From: Prunus persica
Lineage: Eukaryota; Streptophyta; Magnoliopsida; Rosales; Rosaceae
Assembly: GCF_000346465.2 (NCBI RefSeq)
Contig: NC_034010.1
Location: 8,422,946 to 8,486,945, forward strand
Length of the DNA: 64,000 nucleotides
Direction of reading: 5' to 3'
Positions 24,133 through 35,538 of the stretch are shown here, piece after piece. The first letter of the stretch is position 1; each line of letters begins with the position of its first letter. Both the position numbers and the translations under genes were made by a program. The notes under the pieces were generated by a model, which saw only the letters and a program-made list of their open reading frames with translations, was not told where the DNA came from and searched no databases.

Positions 24133-24720
24133 CACTACTACATTTTACACTTTGCGCGACGAATATAATTTCGTCGCGCAAAATACATTGAAGTCGCACA
24201 AATACAAGCGCGACAGAAAAATCGTCGCGCGCAATCTGTCGCGCAAAGGTCGTGAAGAAAGACTTTGCGCGACAGATTTTATCACTCGTCGCGCAATTTT
24301 GTGTGACGCTTATCCTTCGTTACACAAATGGTTCAGAGACGACAAAATTGTTCGTCGCACAAAATTACGCGCGACGAAACGTAGTTCGTCGCCACAACAA
24401 TGCACGGCGAATAGTTTTCGTCGCGCAAGACGTCTCGTAGACATTTGCGGCACCAAGGGTTCATCGTCGCGCAATTCGGTACACATATTGCGCGACGAAA
24501 AGAAGTTGACGCGTAACATTTTGTGCGACGGTATATTGCGTCGCGCGGTACGTGCCCACAAATTTTGCGCGGCGCAATTCTGTTGTCGCGGAAATCCATT
24601 TTAGCGATGAAATCTTTCGTCGCGCAAAAATAATTATATTTATTTAAAAAAATGAAACATTATTTTTTCGGAATATATAAATTTGCGCGACGACAAAGAG
24701 TTCGTCGCGCAAAATTAATA
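24133..24720. repeat. Left subterminal repeat region of the CACTA element
   Basis: At least fifteen copies of GCGCGACGA or TCGTCGCGC occur in both orientations. In characterised En/Spm elements such subterminal repeats bind TNPA and help form the transposition complex. That role here is inferred from family knowledge. Confidence 0.8.
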
Positions 24721-24897
24721 TATAATTATAATATTACTTTTTATTTATTTTATAAAAAAATAAATTTGGTTTTTTTTTTTGGGTAATAAAATGAAATTTT
24801 AATAATACAAAAATTTATGTAAGTAACAAATTTATTATATAAAATAAATGTATGCTACAAGAGAAAGATTTAAAAAATAATTACGAAAATAAAAAAA

Positions 24898-26871
24898 CTA
24901 ATCGAATAATGTTCCAAAATCTACATTATCGTCTGGCACATGCGGTTCAGAGGTCTGGGGGTCTACACGGGCCGGCATCTGGTGGGGATGCACGGGATGG
25001 ACGGGCTCGAAGGTCGGCACATCAAAATGTGGGACTGGAATGCCGGACTGTGCGAGGGATTGCAGAATGACCGACATCTGGCTCTGAAGAGTGGCCACCT
25101 GTGCTGTCAAAGCAGTGACCTGACTGTTCGACTGCGCTGATGAACGGGGTCTGGGTTCCCTCCGCCTGGCATTCCCCATCCCTCGACAATATGTCCCCGG
25201 TCTCCTCCCTAGAGTCTGATCCAATGTCTCCGTCAAGATCTGAAACCCAGCATCCTGTGGAGGATCCACAGACTCGATCGGAGTATCGGGAGGAAGTTGG
25301 GAGGCAGACTCCTGAAGAACCAACTGGCTCCTCTCCACCATCGTCGTCTGTTTAGCATAACATAAAATATAAATTCAAACATTCATATAATAACCTTTAA
25401 AGTTGAATGCGTAACATAAGAATTAAAATTAAATAATACTTACATGAAGGGACTCGGCCAATTCATTCCCAGGTCGAACATAGACGTCACCAAATACGTC
25501 AATCTCTGGGAATTTGGACCCCCCCTAAATTGAACAAAAGAAGAAAAATATTAGAACGAAAAAATAAATTAAGAATAATGAAAAAGTAAAAATTAAATAA
25601 AAATTATTTTATTATTACCTGACACCGGGCATCCATCCTATAGGAGAAGGGCCTGGAACCCGAATGATGGAGAAGAGTCTTCTTCTTCCTATTGCCCTTA
25701 TTGACTTTGGCTTTATTCTGTTATACAAAAAATAAAATGTATTAGTTGAAATTGAAATTAAATATAAAAAAGTAAATAAACATTAGTAAGAAAATAAAAA
25801 TAAATATAAAAAATTACCACAAAAGCGGGCGCCTGAAAATGAGCGTAGAGCCACGCCAAACTATCCTCCCGCCCCTCAAGCTCTTTCAGGCAACCCTCTT
25901 GAAGAGCGACTTGCGGATCATCGAACGCCTCAAAATGGTGGTGCAAGTCGCTCTTCCACTGCTTGTACCTCTCAGAGAAGAGTCTGTTGACGTACGCCAA
26001 CGACTCTTCATCAAGGTCCTCCAAGTTGTAGTTCGTCTGCGATAAATTAATTACATACATTTAAATAATATAAATATAACGTTTGAAAGAAAAAGAATGA
26101 AAAGGCCTACATACCGACAACTGGCCGCGAACCTCAGTCTTGGTCTCGTTAGGCATCACCTTCCAAGACTTCCATTGCATCGGGCAATAGCTCCGAATGA
26201 CATGACCAATGTCGTGGGCCAAGGAGCTATGCAACTCCGCTGTCGGTGCAGCCCGATGTCGCTCGTCTTATCCGATGTTGATACGACTGTTGGTCACCCG
26301 GGTGACCTTCGCCGTCTTCAACTGCCGACACGGCCCTCGGGTGTTCCTCTTGGCTGCAAAGAAAGATGACATGAATGTTAAATAAATAACAAATTTAACA
26401 ATCAAATACACACACACAAAAAAAAACAAGAAATAAAAAATAAAATTAACTGGAGAAAAAGGAAAGCTATACCTGGCTGTGACCCCGACGCATCAGTGGA
26501 TGTGGTGTCGGTGGTGCTGGCGGGCCGATGACGCCGCCTGGCGCAAACAGGCTGCGCCACTGATGACGCTGATGAGGCAGGCGCCTGGGACCCCGCAGGT
26601 CCAACTGCCAAGTGGTCCATCAGTGCTGGCGCAGTGGTCCATCGGTGGTGTTGGCGGGCCGATGACGTCGCCTGGCGCAAACAGGCTGCGCCACTGATGA
26701 CGCTGATGAGGCAGGCGCCTGGGACCCCGCAGGTCCAACTGCCAAATGGTCCATCAGTGCTGGCGCAGTGGCAGGAGATGCTGGAGCAATGGCAGCAGAT
26801 GTCGGCTGAGTCGGGGGCTCCGAACTCTGCGTGGTCGTCACCGCCCTACGACGTGTAATCAGGTCTGACAT
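24898..26871 (-). pseudogene. tnpA: CACTA TNPA-like gene (Ptta/En/Spm family), six exons, disabled
   Basis: Exons read 26871-26473, 26353-26115, 26036-25818, 25717-25619, 25524-25444 and 25347-24898, with GT-AG introns. Exon 2 (GPCRQLKTAKVTRV, VIRSYCPMQWKSWKVMP), exon 3 (KQWKSDLHHHFEAFDDPQ), exon 4 (HHSGSRPFSYRMDARCQ) and exon 5 (SKFPEIDVFGDVYVRPGNEL) form the plant Ptta/En/Spm transposase domain; exon 6 adds a coiled-coil-like stretch (VTALTAQVATLQSQM). TNPA binds subterminal repeats in known elements. There are two lesions. A 134-bp tandem duplication in exon 1 (26511 and 26645) shifts the frame; without it exon 1 has exactly the phase exon 2 needs. TAA at 26270-26268 interrupts exon 2. The start ATG lies directly after a TGCAG acceptor, so an upstream leader exon is likely. 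Confidence 0.82.
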
Positions 26872-26944
26872 CTGCACAATTTCATTAATACACATACCAA
26901 TTAATAAAATATACGAATATTTGAAAACACATACAATTTTATTC

Positions 26945-27700
26945 ACATTATTGACCTAGGGTTTGCGAGTTCGGAGTATCCGGGACTCCGATCCACGATC
27001 CGTCGAATCGTAGACGATCCAAGAAATACAAGGTACACCATACGTGAGTTTGAGTTCGATCCAACGGTCCGAACATAACAACCCTGAAAATCGCACAATA
27101 GGCAAAATCCATTCGAGACGCAAACGGTAACCAAATTCCAATCCGAAAACACCTATGCGCTCGTGACAACTACAGGATTGCACTAGGACCTAATTCAGGT
27201 GGCTACAGTCACCCACGCGCCGGCAGCGCCGGGTGTCCAAAGCGATACCAATCGCCTGAAAATTCTTAAAACTAAGGGCCAAGGTTCCTATCCTAGGTTC
27301 AAAACATCAATTGGAGCCACTTTTGTTCTCGGACATACCCCGAAAAATGGCCGGAATTGAAAATCAAAATCCGGCTGAAACTTAAGGTTTCAAATTAAGT
27401 GCCCTAGTGCAACAAATTCAGAAATCCTACCCAACCATCAGCTAAAGCATGAAAAATAGGATAGAAATCATACCTCAGGTGTCGGAATTGGTCACCAGAG
27501 GAGGGAGAACACGGCGGAGCAGATTCGGTGAAAATCGAAGAAATCGCAGCGGCTAGCTCGACGGCGACGGCGGGCGAGCTCCGGGATACCACCAACGTCG
27601 CGGGCGCGGTCCAAATCCACCGGGATAGGAGGCTGAGCTGACGGCGGGAAGAGAGACAGCGGGGAAATTTTTTTAGCAATCTGGGGAAGAAGGAGGCCAT
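26945..27700 (-). other. TNPA leader region homologous to the long LTR family L
   Basis: Read on the minus strand, about 27570 down to 26945 aligns with the middle of the long LTRs at 41850-42400 and 57450-58030. Shared words in order: GAACAAAAGTG, TCACGAGCGC, TATTGTGC, ATGTTCGGACC, GGAGTCCCGGATACTC. A minus frame at 27700-27404 opens MASFFPRLLKKFPR and may be leader-exon sequence; I cannot show it is translated. Confidence 0.7.
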
Positions 27701-27719
27701 CGCGTGGTTTCTGAAATTT

Positions 27720-28860
27720 TATTCGTTTTTGCGCGACGAAGCGAAGGTAACGTCGCGCAAGAAATTTTAAATGGCTATTGCGCGACGAAAAATATTTGAG
27801 TTCCGTCGCGCAAAGTCATTCATCCGCCAAAATTTGGTGAAAGTGTAGTTTTTGCGCGACGCACAAATGTGCATGTTCGTCGCGCAATGTTGGCAGTCCG
27901 CCAAAATTTGGGATTTAGGGTTTAGCGGGCGAGATTGAATTCTTGCGCGACGCACAAATGTTTATTTCATAGCGAAATGTTGGCAGTCCGCCAAAAAATT
28001 TGGGATTTAGGGTTTAGCGGGCGAGATTGAATTCTTGCGCGACGCACTAACCCAATGTCGTCGCGCAATGTTGCCAATAGCCTGAATTTGGGTACTAGGG
28101 TTTAGCAGGAGAAATTGAAAACTTGCGCGACGCTTGATATTTCGTCGTCGCGCAACGACATTGAATTCTTGCGCGACGCACTAACTCATTGTCGTCGTGC
28201 AAAAACTCGCAAAAAAAAATGACATGATATCTGTCCAAAGAGAAAGGGCTGGCTGAGATTACGCGACGTATACGTACCGCGTCGCGCAAAACCTCGCCAA
28301 AAATTTCCGCTAAGTGTTCAAGGAGGAAGAGAGTGAAATGTGAAAGTTCTGGCTGGTATGGCGCAACGAATGGAACTAACTTCGTCGCGCAAGACCTCGC
28401 AAAAAAATTTCCGCTAAATGTTCAAGGAGGAAGAGAGTGAAATGTGAAAGTTCTGGCTGGTATAGCGCGACGAATGGAACTAACTTCGTCGCGCAAGACC
28501 TCGCAAAAAATTTCCGCTAAGTGTTCAAGGAGGAAGAGAGTGAAATGTGAAAGTTCTGGCTGGTATGGCGCGACGAATTGAACTAACTTCGTCGCGCAAG
28601 ACCTCGCAAAAAAATTTCCGCTAAATGTTCAAGGAGGAAGATAGTGAACTGTGAAAGTTCTGGCTGGTATGGCGCGACGAATTGAACTAACTTCGTCGCG
28701 CAAGACCTCGCAAAAAAATTTCCGCTAAGTGTCCAAGGAGGAAGAGAGTGAAATGTGAAAGTTCTGGCTGGTATGGCGCGACGAACAGTCTTGTATTCGT
28801 CGCGCAACGCCGTCCTTGGCAGGCTTTGTGCGACCAAACACGTTTATTCGTCGCGCAACC
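27720..28860. repeat. Internal arrays of TNPA-site-like motifs, including five 104-bp tandem units
   Basis: GTTCTGGCTGGTAT recurs at 28346, 28450, 28553, 28657 and 28761, a period of 104 bases. Each unit carries one GCGCGACGAA...TTCGTCGCGC inverted pair. Upstream, 27780-28160 holds related units with GGGATTTAGGGTTTAGCGGG. These lie between the TNPA and TNP2 genes rather than at the ends. Confidence 0.8.
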
Positions 28861-28984
28861 CTGTACCCTATACCCTAAACCCTAAACCGCAGAAACCCTA
28901 AACCCGAAACTAGTTTTCATGATCCAACCGGCAAACTTATTTTTTTACACTTCAAGATCGTATATGCCAAAAATATAAATAAAA

Positions 28985-29730
28985 AAAAACATTAAGAGAT
29001 CGAGTAACAGGACGAAACTTGTCGACGGTCGTAAATGAAAAGTCCTGATTTAACAGTTATTTTAGCTCTGATTTGTATAATTTTTTGCAGCTACTTTTCT
29101 TTACCCTATATGAATACAATTAGTGAATTTGATCTTCAATTTTAGATGTTTACACTAGGGTGATATGACATAATGTGATGTTATATTTAACGAACGTATA
29201 AGTAAACTATTTATTGTTTCTGAATATATGGTTGCTATGGCAAACGCATTCTACGAAAGTAGTTTCAGCAATCTAGCCGTAAAACTCGTTTATTTGTACT
29301 TCGAGATCTTAGACCCCAAAAATCGAAAAAATAAAACATTCAGAGATCAAGTAACAGGACAAAACTTTTGAACGGTTATAAATGAAAACTCATGATTTAA
29401 CGGTTATTTTAACTCCGATTTTGATGAATTTTTACACCTACACTCCATGACCCTATATGAATACAATACTCTAACTCGATCATCAATTTCAAATATATAT
29501 GTGTATATATAATATATATTATAAAATAATATATATTTGCGCGACGAACATATATTTATCGTCGCGCAAACTTTCGCGCATGACGGAAGACACTTTGTTG
29601 CGCAATTATTTAACTTCACGCGACTAGTGTATTTTGGGTCGCGCAAACTTTGCACAACGAGTTTTCCTTCGTCGCGCAAACATAGCACGACGAGGTCCAC
29701 TTCGTCGCGCAAGGGTTTTCAGTTTTGAAA
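28985..29730. repeat. Duplicated 0.35-kb unit shared with the neighbouring CACTA relic, then motif cluster
   Basis: 28990-29150 and 29335-29480 are diverged direct copies (AGTAACAGGAC, AAATGAAAA, TGATTTAAC, CCCTATATGAATACAAT). Inverted relatives lie at 36017-36150 and 36367-36520 in the next CACTA relic. 29535-29720 is another cluster of GCGCGACGA motifs. Confidence 0.72.
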
Positions 29731-30036
29731 AATGTTTATTGTCAATAGTTTTCAAACTTTGTATAAAAATGTTTGGATATATTTATTGATCAATGTTTTA
29801 TAACAAATTTTGTATCATTTTCATTTTATAAATGTGTTTTGTCAAAAACAAAAATTAAAAATGATTATTAAAAGGGTTTGGATATATTGATTTACCAATG
29901 TTTTATAACTAAATTTATTTGAATAAAGTTTCAGTTGTCCACATATATAAGGTTTGGATATTTGTACTATATATATTCAAACATTTGTATTACACAAAGT
30001 CTGTACACTAACATAATAAAATTAGAACAAATTTAA

Positions 30037-30264
30037 TTATTCATCATCTGAACTATAATAACTTTCGTTATCGTCGCTATCATCACTTTCGGTCTCCCAA
30101 TCCTCCTCCTCCTCGTCTACTATAACTACATCATCTTCGCTGCTCATGCCCACTGCAACATCCAATCTTGGAAGATCCCCAAGGTCAATTGTAATTGACT
30201 GAATCGGTATTTCGATTGAAGACACTCCTTGGATTTGAAACGGTTCTTGTATAACATGTGTATC
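30037..30264 (-). pseudogene. Acidic C-terminal tail of TNP2 beyond the premature stop
   Basis: It continues the TNP2 exon 3 frame for 75 codons after the TGA: an IQEPFQIQGVSSIEIPIQSI segment, then Glu/Asp/Ser-rich sequence to a stop at 30037. TNP2-type proteins often end with such a tail, so its loss may be mild. It could also be a natural variant end. Confidence 0.6.
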
Positions 30265-33200
30265 TCAAAGTGTTTCCGCATCATTTTCCATTGATGATTC
30301 TAAACGTTGGTCAGCCACATTGTCGATGTCGTTGACAGTTAGGTCTAGTTCTGGTATAGCATACACGTTCCTATGATCCATCTTCTGAACAACTTTCCAA
30401 CTGCTCCCGTCTTTAGGGTCATCTAAATACACAATTTGTGTTGCCTTGTTCGCCAAAATGTAAGGGTCGTCATCATACCTAGTTCTGTTAATGTTCACAG
30501 ATAGTAAGCCATGGTCGATTTTAACACTTCCCGGCCTGTTTGGGTTGCTATCAAACCATCGACACTTAAACATGATCACTTGGTATCGATCTTTGTAAAG
30601 CAATTGAACGACATTTGTGAGTTTGCCATAGAAATCAATGTTCGTACTTTCGCCTCCACCTGGGACATGGACACCGCTGTTTTGCGTACACAACTTGTCA
30701 TCTCGTGCAGCCCCCAAAAATTTAACGCCGTTAATATAACAACCCGAAAACAATTCAGCGCGAATCGGGCCGAAGGCCAAGTTATATAACTCATCACTGT
30801 AAGTGGGGGAATTCGATGATTTCAACTTATTCACCTAATATAATAGAAAACCATTCACATGTTAGTCTGATAAAATTAAATACTACAATTTATATTTGTC
30901 AAATACAAAACACTTATAACTTACAGATTCCAAAAACCATTGTGGAAATAATTCATGTTGTTTCTGGGCAACTAAATGTGATGGATGTTCTCGCTTCATC
31001 ATCTCTTCATGCTCATCTAAGTATGCCATTATCTCATCACAATTGTTCAGTACGAACCAATGCGCTACTTCCATGTCATTTCTAGAAAACGACTCCCCTC
31101 GTCCAGGATCTCCAAAGGGCCGTGCGCTTTGGGCAAAAACAGAAAGTTTTTCCTTTCTCATACCTCCGTCGTTATTATGCTGAGGACGATTGAAAGCCGT
31201 CTCCACATCTTTTAAATACATTCCACAGAAAGTAAGCGACTCATATTGAACCCAAGCCTCTATAATTGATCCTTCGGGCTTCGCCCTGTTGCGTACACTT
31301 TTTTTTAGCTCTCCGAGAAGCCTGTCAAAATAAAAAGATATGATACAAATTAGCAAGCCTGTGATAATGATGCATACACAAACGAAAAGGATTATATACC
31401 TTTCTATTGGATACATCCAGCGATAGTTGACAGGACCAGCAAGCAATGCCTCTTCTGGCAAGTGAACCATCACGTGCATCATACTTGTGAAGAAAGCTGG
31501 AGGAAATATCATCTCAAACTTGCATAGGACTTGGATAATGTCATGGCGCAACTGAAACATGTCTGTCCTTCGCAATGTTTTTGCCGTCAGTTGGGAAAAA
31601 AATCTGGATAACAAGATGATTGGCTTCACCACATCTTCCGGCAGTAGGTGTCGAATACCCACGGGAAGTAGGCGTTGCATAAACACATGGTAGTCATGGC
31701 TCTTAAGTCCAGTAAATTTACCCCCATCGACATTCACGCAACGTGCGATATTAGAAGCATACCCATCGGGAAATTTGACAGACGATACAAACTTTAGAAA
31801 CTCTTTTTTGTCATTCGGTTTCATAGAAAAGAATGCAAGATCCCTTCTAGCTTTATCACTGTCCCTATTCATCCATAAACCCCTTCGTATGCCCATTCTT
31901 TCCAAATCAAGACGAGCTTTGATCGTGTCCTTTGTCTTCCCCTCGATATCTAGAATCATGCCAACCAATGTGTCGAATACATTTTTCTCAACATGCATCA
32001 CATCTAAATTGTGCCTCAATTTCAGTTTCGACCAATATGGGAGCTCAAAAAACATAGGCTTGTGCGTCCAGTTCAAATGGGTAGAAGGTCTAGTCCGACT
32101 AACTGTTTTCCCGAACGGAGCAAAATCCAAACGGTTCAGCTGTTCCAAGATCTCATCACCGGACCATTCTCTAGGTCTGAGGCGACGCTCTGTGTTCCCG
32201 TCGAACTCTTTATCTTTTTCTCGCCACTCGTGGTCCCATGGCAACCATCCCCGATGACCAAGGTAACAAACTTTTCCCGCGTGCCAACCAGAAGTTACAT
32301 CTTCCTTGCATACAGGACATTCCATATAACCCTTTGTGCTCCACCCAGAAACCATTGCATACGCTGGAAAATCATTCATAGTCCACATAACTGCTGCTCG
32401 CAAAGTGAACATCCTCCCAGTTGATTTATCGTACGTGCGAACACCGTTTGTCCATAAATCCTTCAGCTCATCAACCAGAGGCCTTAAGTACACATCAATT
32501 GACTTGTCAGGATCCTCAGTTATCAAAACAGTCATCATCATGTATTCTTTTTTCATGCATTTCCAAGGCGGCAAATTATATGGGAATGCAAAAATCGGCC
32601 AAGTGCTGTGGTGTTGGTTTAGAACCCTATACGGATTGAATCCGTCAGTGGCAAATCCCAATCTAACATTTCGGGGATCAGCAGCAAACTCGGGAAACGT
32701 TCGATCGAACTCTTTCCATGCCTCCCCATCTGCAGGATGCCGCATCACATCATCGTCTACCCGTTTTTCCGTATGCCATCTCATGTCTGTGGCAGTATGC
32801 GTCGACATATACAATCGCTGCAACCTAGGTTTAAGGGGCAGATAACGCATGACTTTTTGTGGTATCTTAGTCGTTCTATTCTGGGATGTCATTTTGAACC
32901 TCGACTCATTACATATAGGGCATGTATCCAACGTTTCATGCTCTTTGTAGAATAACATACAATTGTTTTTGCAAGCGTGGATTTTTTCATAACCCAATCC
33001 AAGACCATGCAACACCTTCTGTGCATGTTTATGATCTTTCGGCAAACAATTGTCCGTCGGAAGCATTCTCTTGAAAACCCCCAAAAAGTAATCGAAACAC
33101 AAGTTCGACATACGATACTTTATTTTTCCGTGCATTAGCTCCACAAAGGCAGTGAGAACGGAAAAGCTCTCGCACCCCGGGTATAACTCTTGGTTGGCAT

Positions 33201-33627
33201 TTTTTAACAGTTTTTCATACTGTTCAAACTCCGCACTGTCTATTGGTGTAGGCACGTCATATTCCCCTTCCTGATTGATGTTGGTCGATGCGAATGGAAA
33301 AGCATCCTGTATAATACCCATGACTTGATCATTAGGATCCACAATAGGTTCAACATTGTCCACTCTTGGGGCATTTGAAGACGAAGCATGGTCTACTTGT
33401 TCGCCGTGAAGATTCCAAATGCTATATGTTTCAATCATTCCATTCCTTACTAAATGAAATCCAACATTTTCAATTGTCTCCCACAACGTGTTGTTACACC
33501 TCCTACAAGGACAACGGATTCTAGTTGCACCCGGGTTGTGTCTACGTGCAAACTCAATAAAATCCTTGATTCCATCCAAGTATTCGTCTGCGCATCTATT
33601 CGGGTTCTGTATCCACCTTCTGCTCAT
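30265..33627 (-). CDS. tnp2: CACTA TNP2 transposase, three exons, C-terminal tail cut by a stop
   Basis: Exons read 33627-31400, 31321-30925 and 30834-30265 with GT-AG introns, giving 1064 residues. TNP2 is the catalytic transposase of CACTA elements. The N-terminus (MSRRWIQNPNRCADEYLDGI, then CPCRRCNN) is the transposase-associated zinc-binding domain. The central tnp2 domain follows (GLGYEKIHACKNNCMLFYKE, CPICNESRF, WTMNDFPAYAMVSGWSTKGY, LDVMHVEKNVFDTLVGM), then a DUF4218-like part (LLPVGIRHLLPEDV, MVHLPEEALLAGPV). Exon 3 is DUF4216-like (RDDKLCTQNSGV, QVIMFKCRWFD). TGA at 30267-30265 ends the frame, yet the same frame continues to 30037 as an acidic tail (EEEEDWETESDDSDDNESYY). The 78-bp intron 1 is itself open and in frame. 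An upstream ATG at 33648 is possible; 33627 fits the family better. Confidence 0.88.
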
Positions 33628-33785
33628 AATTCCTGAAACCACAATCACGACACAACAATCACAACAACTTCATACGAAGTTATAATGTCACCTTATGCCT
33701 CCGGTAAGGGCCCTATCCCATTCGGGAATGCATAGTCCTGTCACGTAACCTACGGCTACATGAGATTAGATTTCGACGCGGATTA

Positions 33786-33877
33786 ATTTCGGCAGCATCT
33801 CGACACAGTTCTTGAAGTGGGCATAGGTATAAATACCTACGTACCACCCGAAGAACGTACCGAGATGACACCGAAAT
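33786..33877. repeat. 92-bp imperfect palindrome upstream of TNP2
   Basis: The left arm ATTTCGGCAGCATCTCGACA... and the reverse complement of the right arm ATTTCGGTGTCATCTCGGTA... continue through TTCTT and end in AGGTAT around a centre at 33831 (GGTATAAATACC). It lies 159 bases upstream of the TNP2 start, within its promoter or leader. Confidence 0.75.
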
Positions 33878-34419
33878 CTCCACAATTGAAACCTAATCCT
33901 GTAGCCGAAGATTATGTGACAACACTATGCATTACCAAACTGTCCAAATAATGGGACAATTCAAGAATTAATTGGACCACAGTCATGCCTTACGCATCTA
34001 TGCACGAAATCCAACTAATCTCGAACGGGAAACTACGTGTTACTAAACATAAAAATAAAAGTACGAAGTTAATTTCAATTAACTTCGTACATTACAATAC
34101 ATTGTGCTACGTCACGCACAATTTCACAACATTATACACACATAACTTCACAAAAAAATTACAAACATAACAAACAAACTTTTACAATAACATACCTTCT
34201 CAATCGTTCTCCACTAATCACTAATCACATATATCCCTAACGAGAACAAAATTAATAGCGTTAGTACGAATTTACATTAATACATTTAAACTAACGACAA
34301 AAAATACATACCCAATGAACGTACTGAATTCACAGCAGAGCAGCGGCATGGGGAGTGAGAGAGAGGCAGAATGCAATTTCTGCATTCTGCCTCTGCAATG
34401 GCAGATACTAATATGAAGA

Positions 34420-35141
34420 AGAAGGACTTTGCGCGACGAATAACTGAATTCGTCGCGCAAAATGCCGTCGCAAAAGGGCACTTTTCTGTCGCACAAAACA
34501 ACATTTCCGTCGCGCAAATACGTGCCGACATCTGCTTTTTTTGTGCGACGAAACATATTATGCTTCGCACAAACTTTCGTCGCGCAAATTATATTTTTCG
34601 TCGCGCAAGGTTTAAATTCCGTCTCGCAAATTGTTAATTTCGTCGCGCAAGATCGCACCGGCATTAAACTTTACGCGACGAAGATAAATCCGTCGCGCAA
34701 AAAAAAATTATCCACCCTTCATTTTGGCGCCAAAAATAAGTATCCCTCGTTTTCTTATGCGACGGTACATTTTTTCGTCACGCCAAGTTGTCTTTTGAGA
34801 CGAAAACTCTCGTCGCGCAAGTTTTTTTACCGCCAAAAAAAAGGAGCCAATTTTCTGTCCATCTTTACGCAACGAATGCTTATAATTGTCGCGCAATATT
34901 GTCATGCGCGACGATTTTTGTCGTCGCGCAAGATTTTGGCGCCAACAAAATAAACCGGGTTTTTATCCATTACCTTTGCGCGACGAAATGAATTTAGGTC
35001 ACGCATAGATTGTTTGCGCGACGAATCTGTTTGTCGTGCTAGTTTTCTGTTGTTTGCGCGACGGAATTTTTTTTTCGTCGCAATAGTGTTTTTTGCGCGA
35101 CGAAAAATTTTTCGTCGCGCAAATATTAAATCGTACTAGTG
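34420..35141. repeat. Right subterminal repeat region of the CACTA element
   Basis: About twenty GCGCGACGA/TCGTCGCGC motifs occur in both orientations up to the right terminus. A direct GCATTCTGCCTCTG-type inverted repeat at 34367-34396 marks its inner edge. Confidence 0.8.
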
Positions 35142-35234
35142 CCCTAAACTAAAAAAATTATACTTATAACAAATTACCGAAATTTGGGGATTTGACTAAT
35201 TGATGAAATCACCTGCTTTCGGTGATTCTGTCTG

Positions 35235-35538
35235 AGTGAACGTGTGCGGGTTCATTTGGTAATGTAACGCTTAAACATGATTTTTACCTTCCAAACACCA
35301 ACCTTGCATTCGTGGAATAAAGTGCACATTTACATGGTAAAATTTCCTTTTTCACTACCTTTAATCACAAACATGTCCCTTTACTCATTGAATGCAAGCT
35401 TGGTGTTTATATGGTAATGGAGGCGTTCATTTGGTAATTTACCGTTTAAACTTGATTTTTACCATGCACACACCATCCTTGTGTTCGATGAGTAAAATGC
35501 ACATTTAAATGGTAAAATTTCATTTTTCAATACCTTTA
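35235..35538. repeat. 170-bp tandem repeat, array 3
   Basis: About 1.8 units of the repeat at 18136-18680 (GGTGTTTATATGGTAATGGAGGC near 35401, TTTAAATGGTAAAATTTC near 35505). It breaks off at the next CACTA-like end. Confidence 0.7.

Larger units (their letters stand above)
24133..35141 (-). mobile_element. Complete CACTA (En/Spm) DNA transposon, 11.0 kb, TSD CCC
   Basis: The left end reads CACTACTACATTTTACAC; the right end, reverse-complemented, reads CACTAGTACGATTTAATA. CCC flanks it at 24130-24132 and 35142-35144, the 3-bp duplication expected for CACTA elements. Both subterminal regions are dense with the palindrome-forming motif TTTGCGCGACGAA/TTCGTCGCGCAAA. Both element genes are on the minus strand: TNP2 near the right end and TNPA near the left. 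TNP2 has one nonsense codon near its end, while TNPA is broken twice. Confidence 0.93.

Noticed and set aside
24152..24604. Overlapping long frames on both strands at the CACTA left end.
   Set aside because: They arise from GCGCGACGA palindromes that lack stops; they resemble no protein and exist on both strands.
28320..28800. Regular 104-bp repeats that could be mistaken for a CRISPR-like array.
   Set aside because: The units are similar along their whole length with no unique spacers, they lie in a plant transposon, and no cas genes exist.
31775..32845. Plus-strand frames of 137-169 codons.
   Set aside because: Antisense shadows of the TNP2 exon.
33672..33683. ATACGAAGTTAT, identical to part of a loxP arm.
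   Set aside because: No second arm or spacer in the right place; AACTTCGTA words occur several times nearby by chance in this leader.
34272..34991. Frames of 65-163 codons in the right subterminal region.
   Set aside because: Same cause: stop-poor palindromic repeats; Arg/Cys/Ala-rich nonsense.
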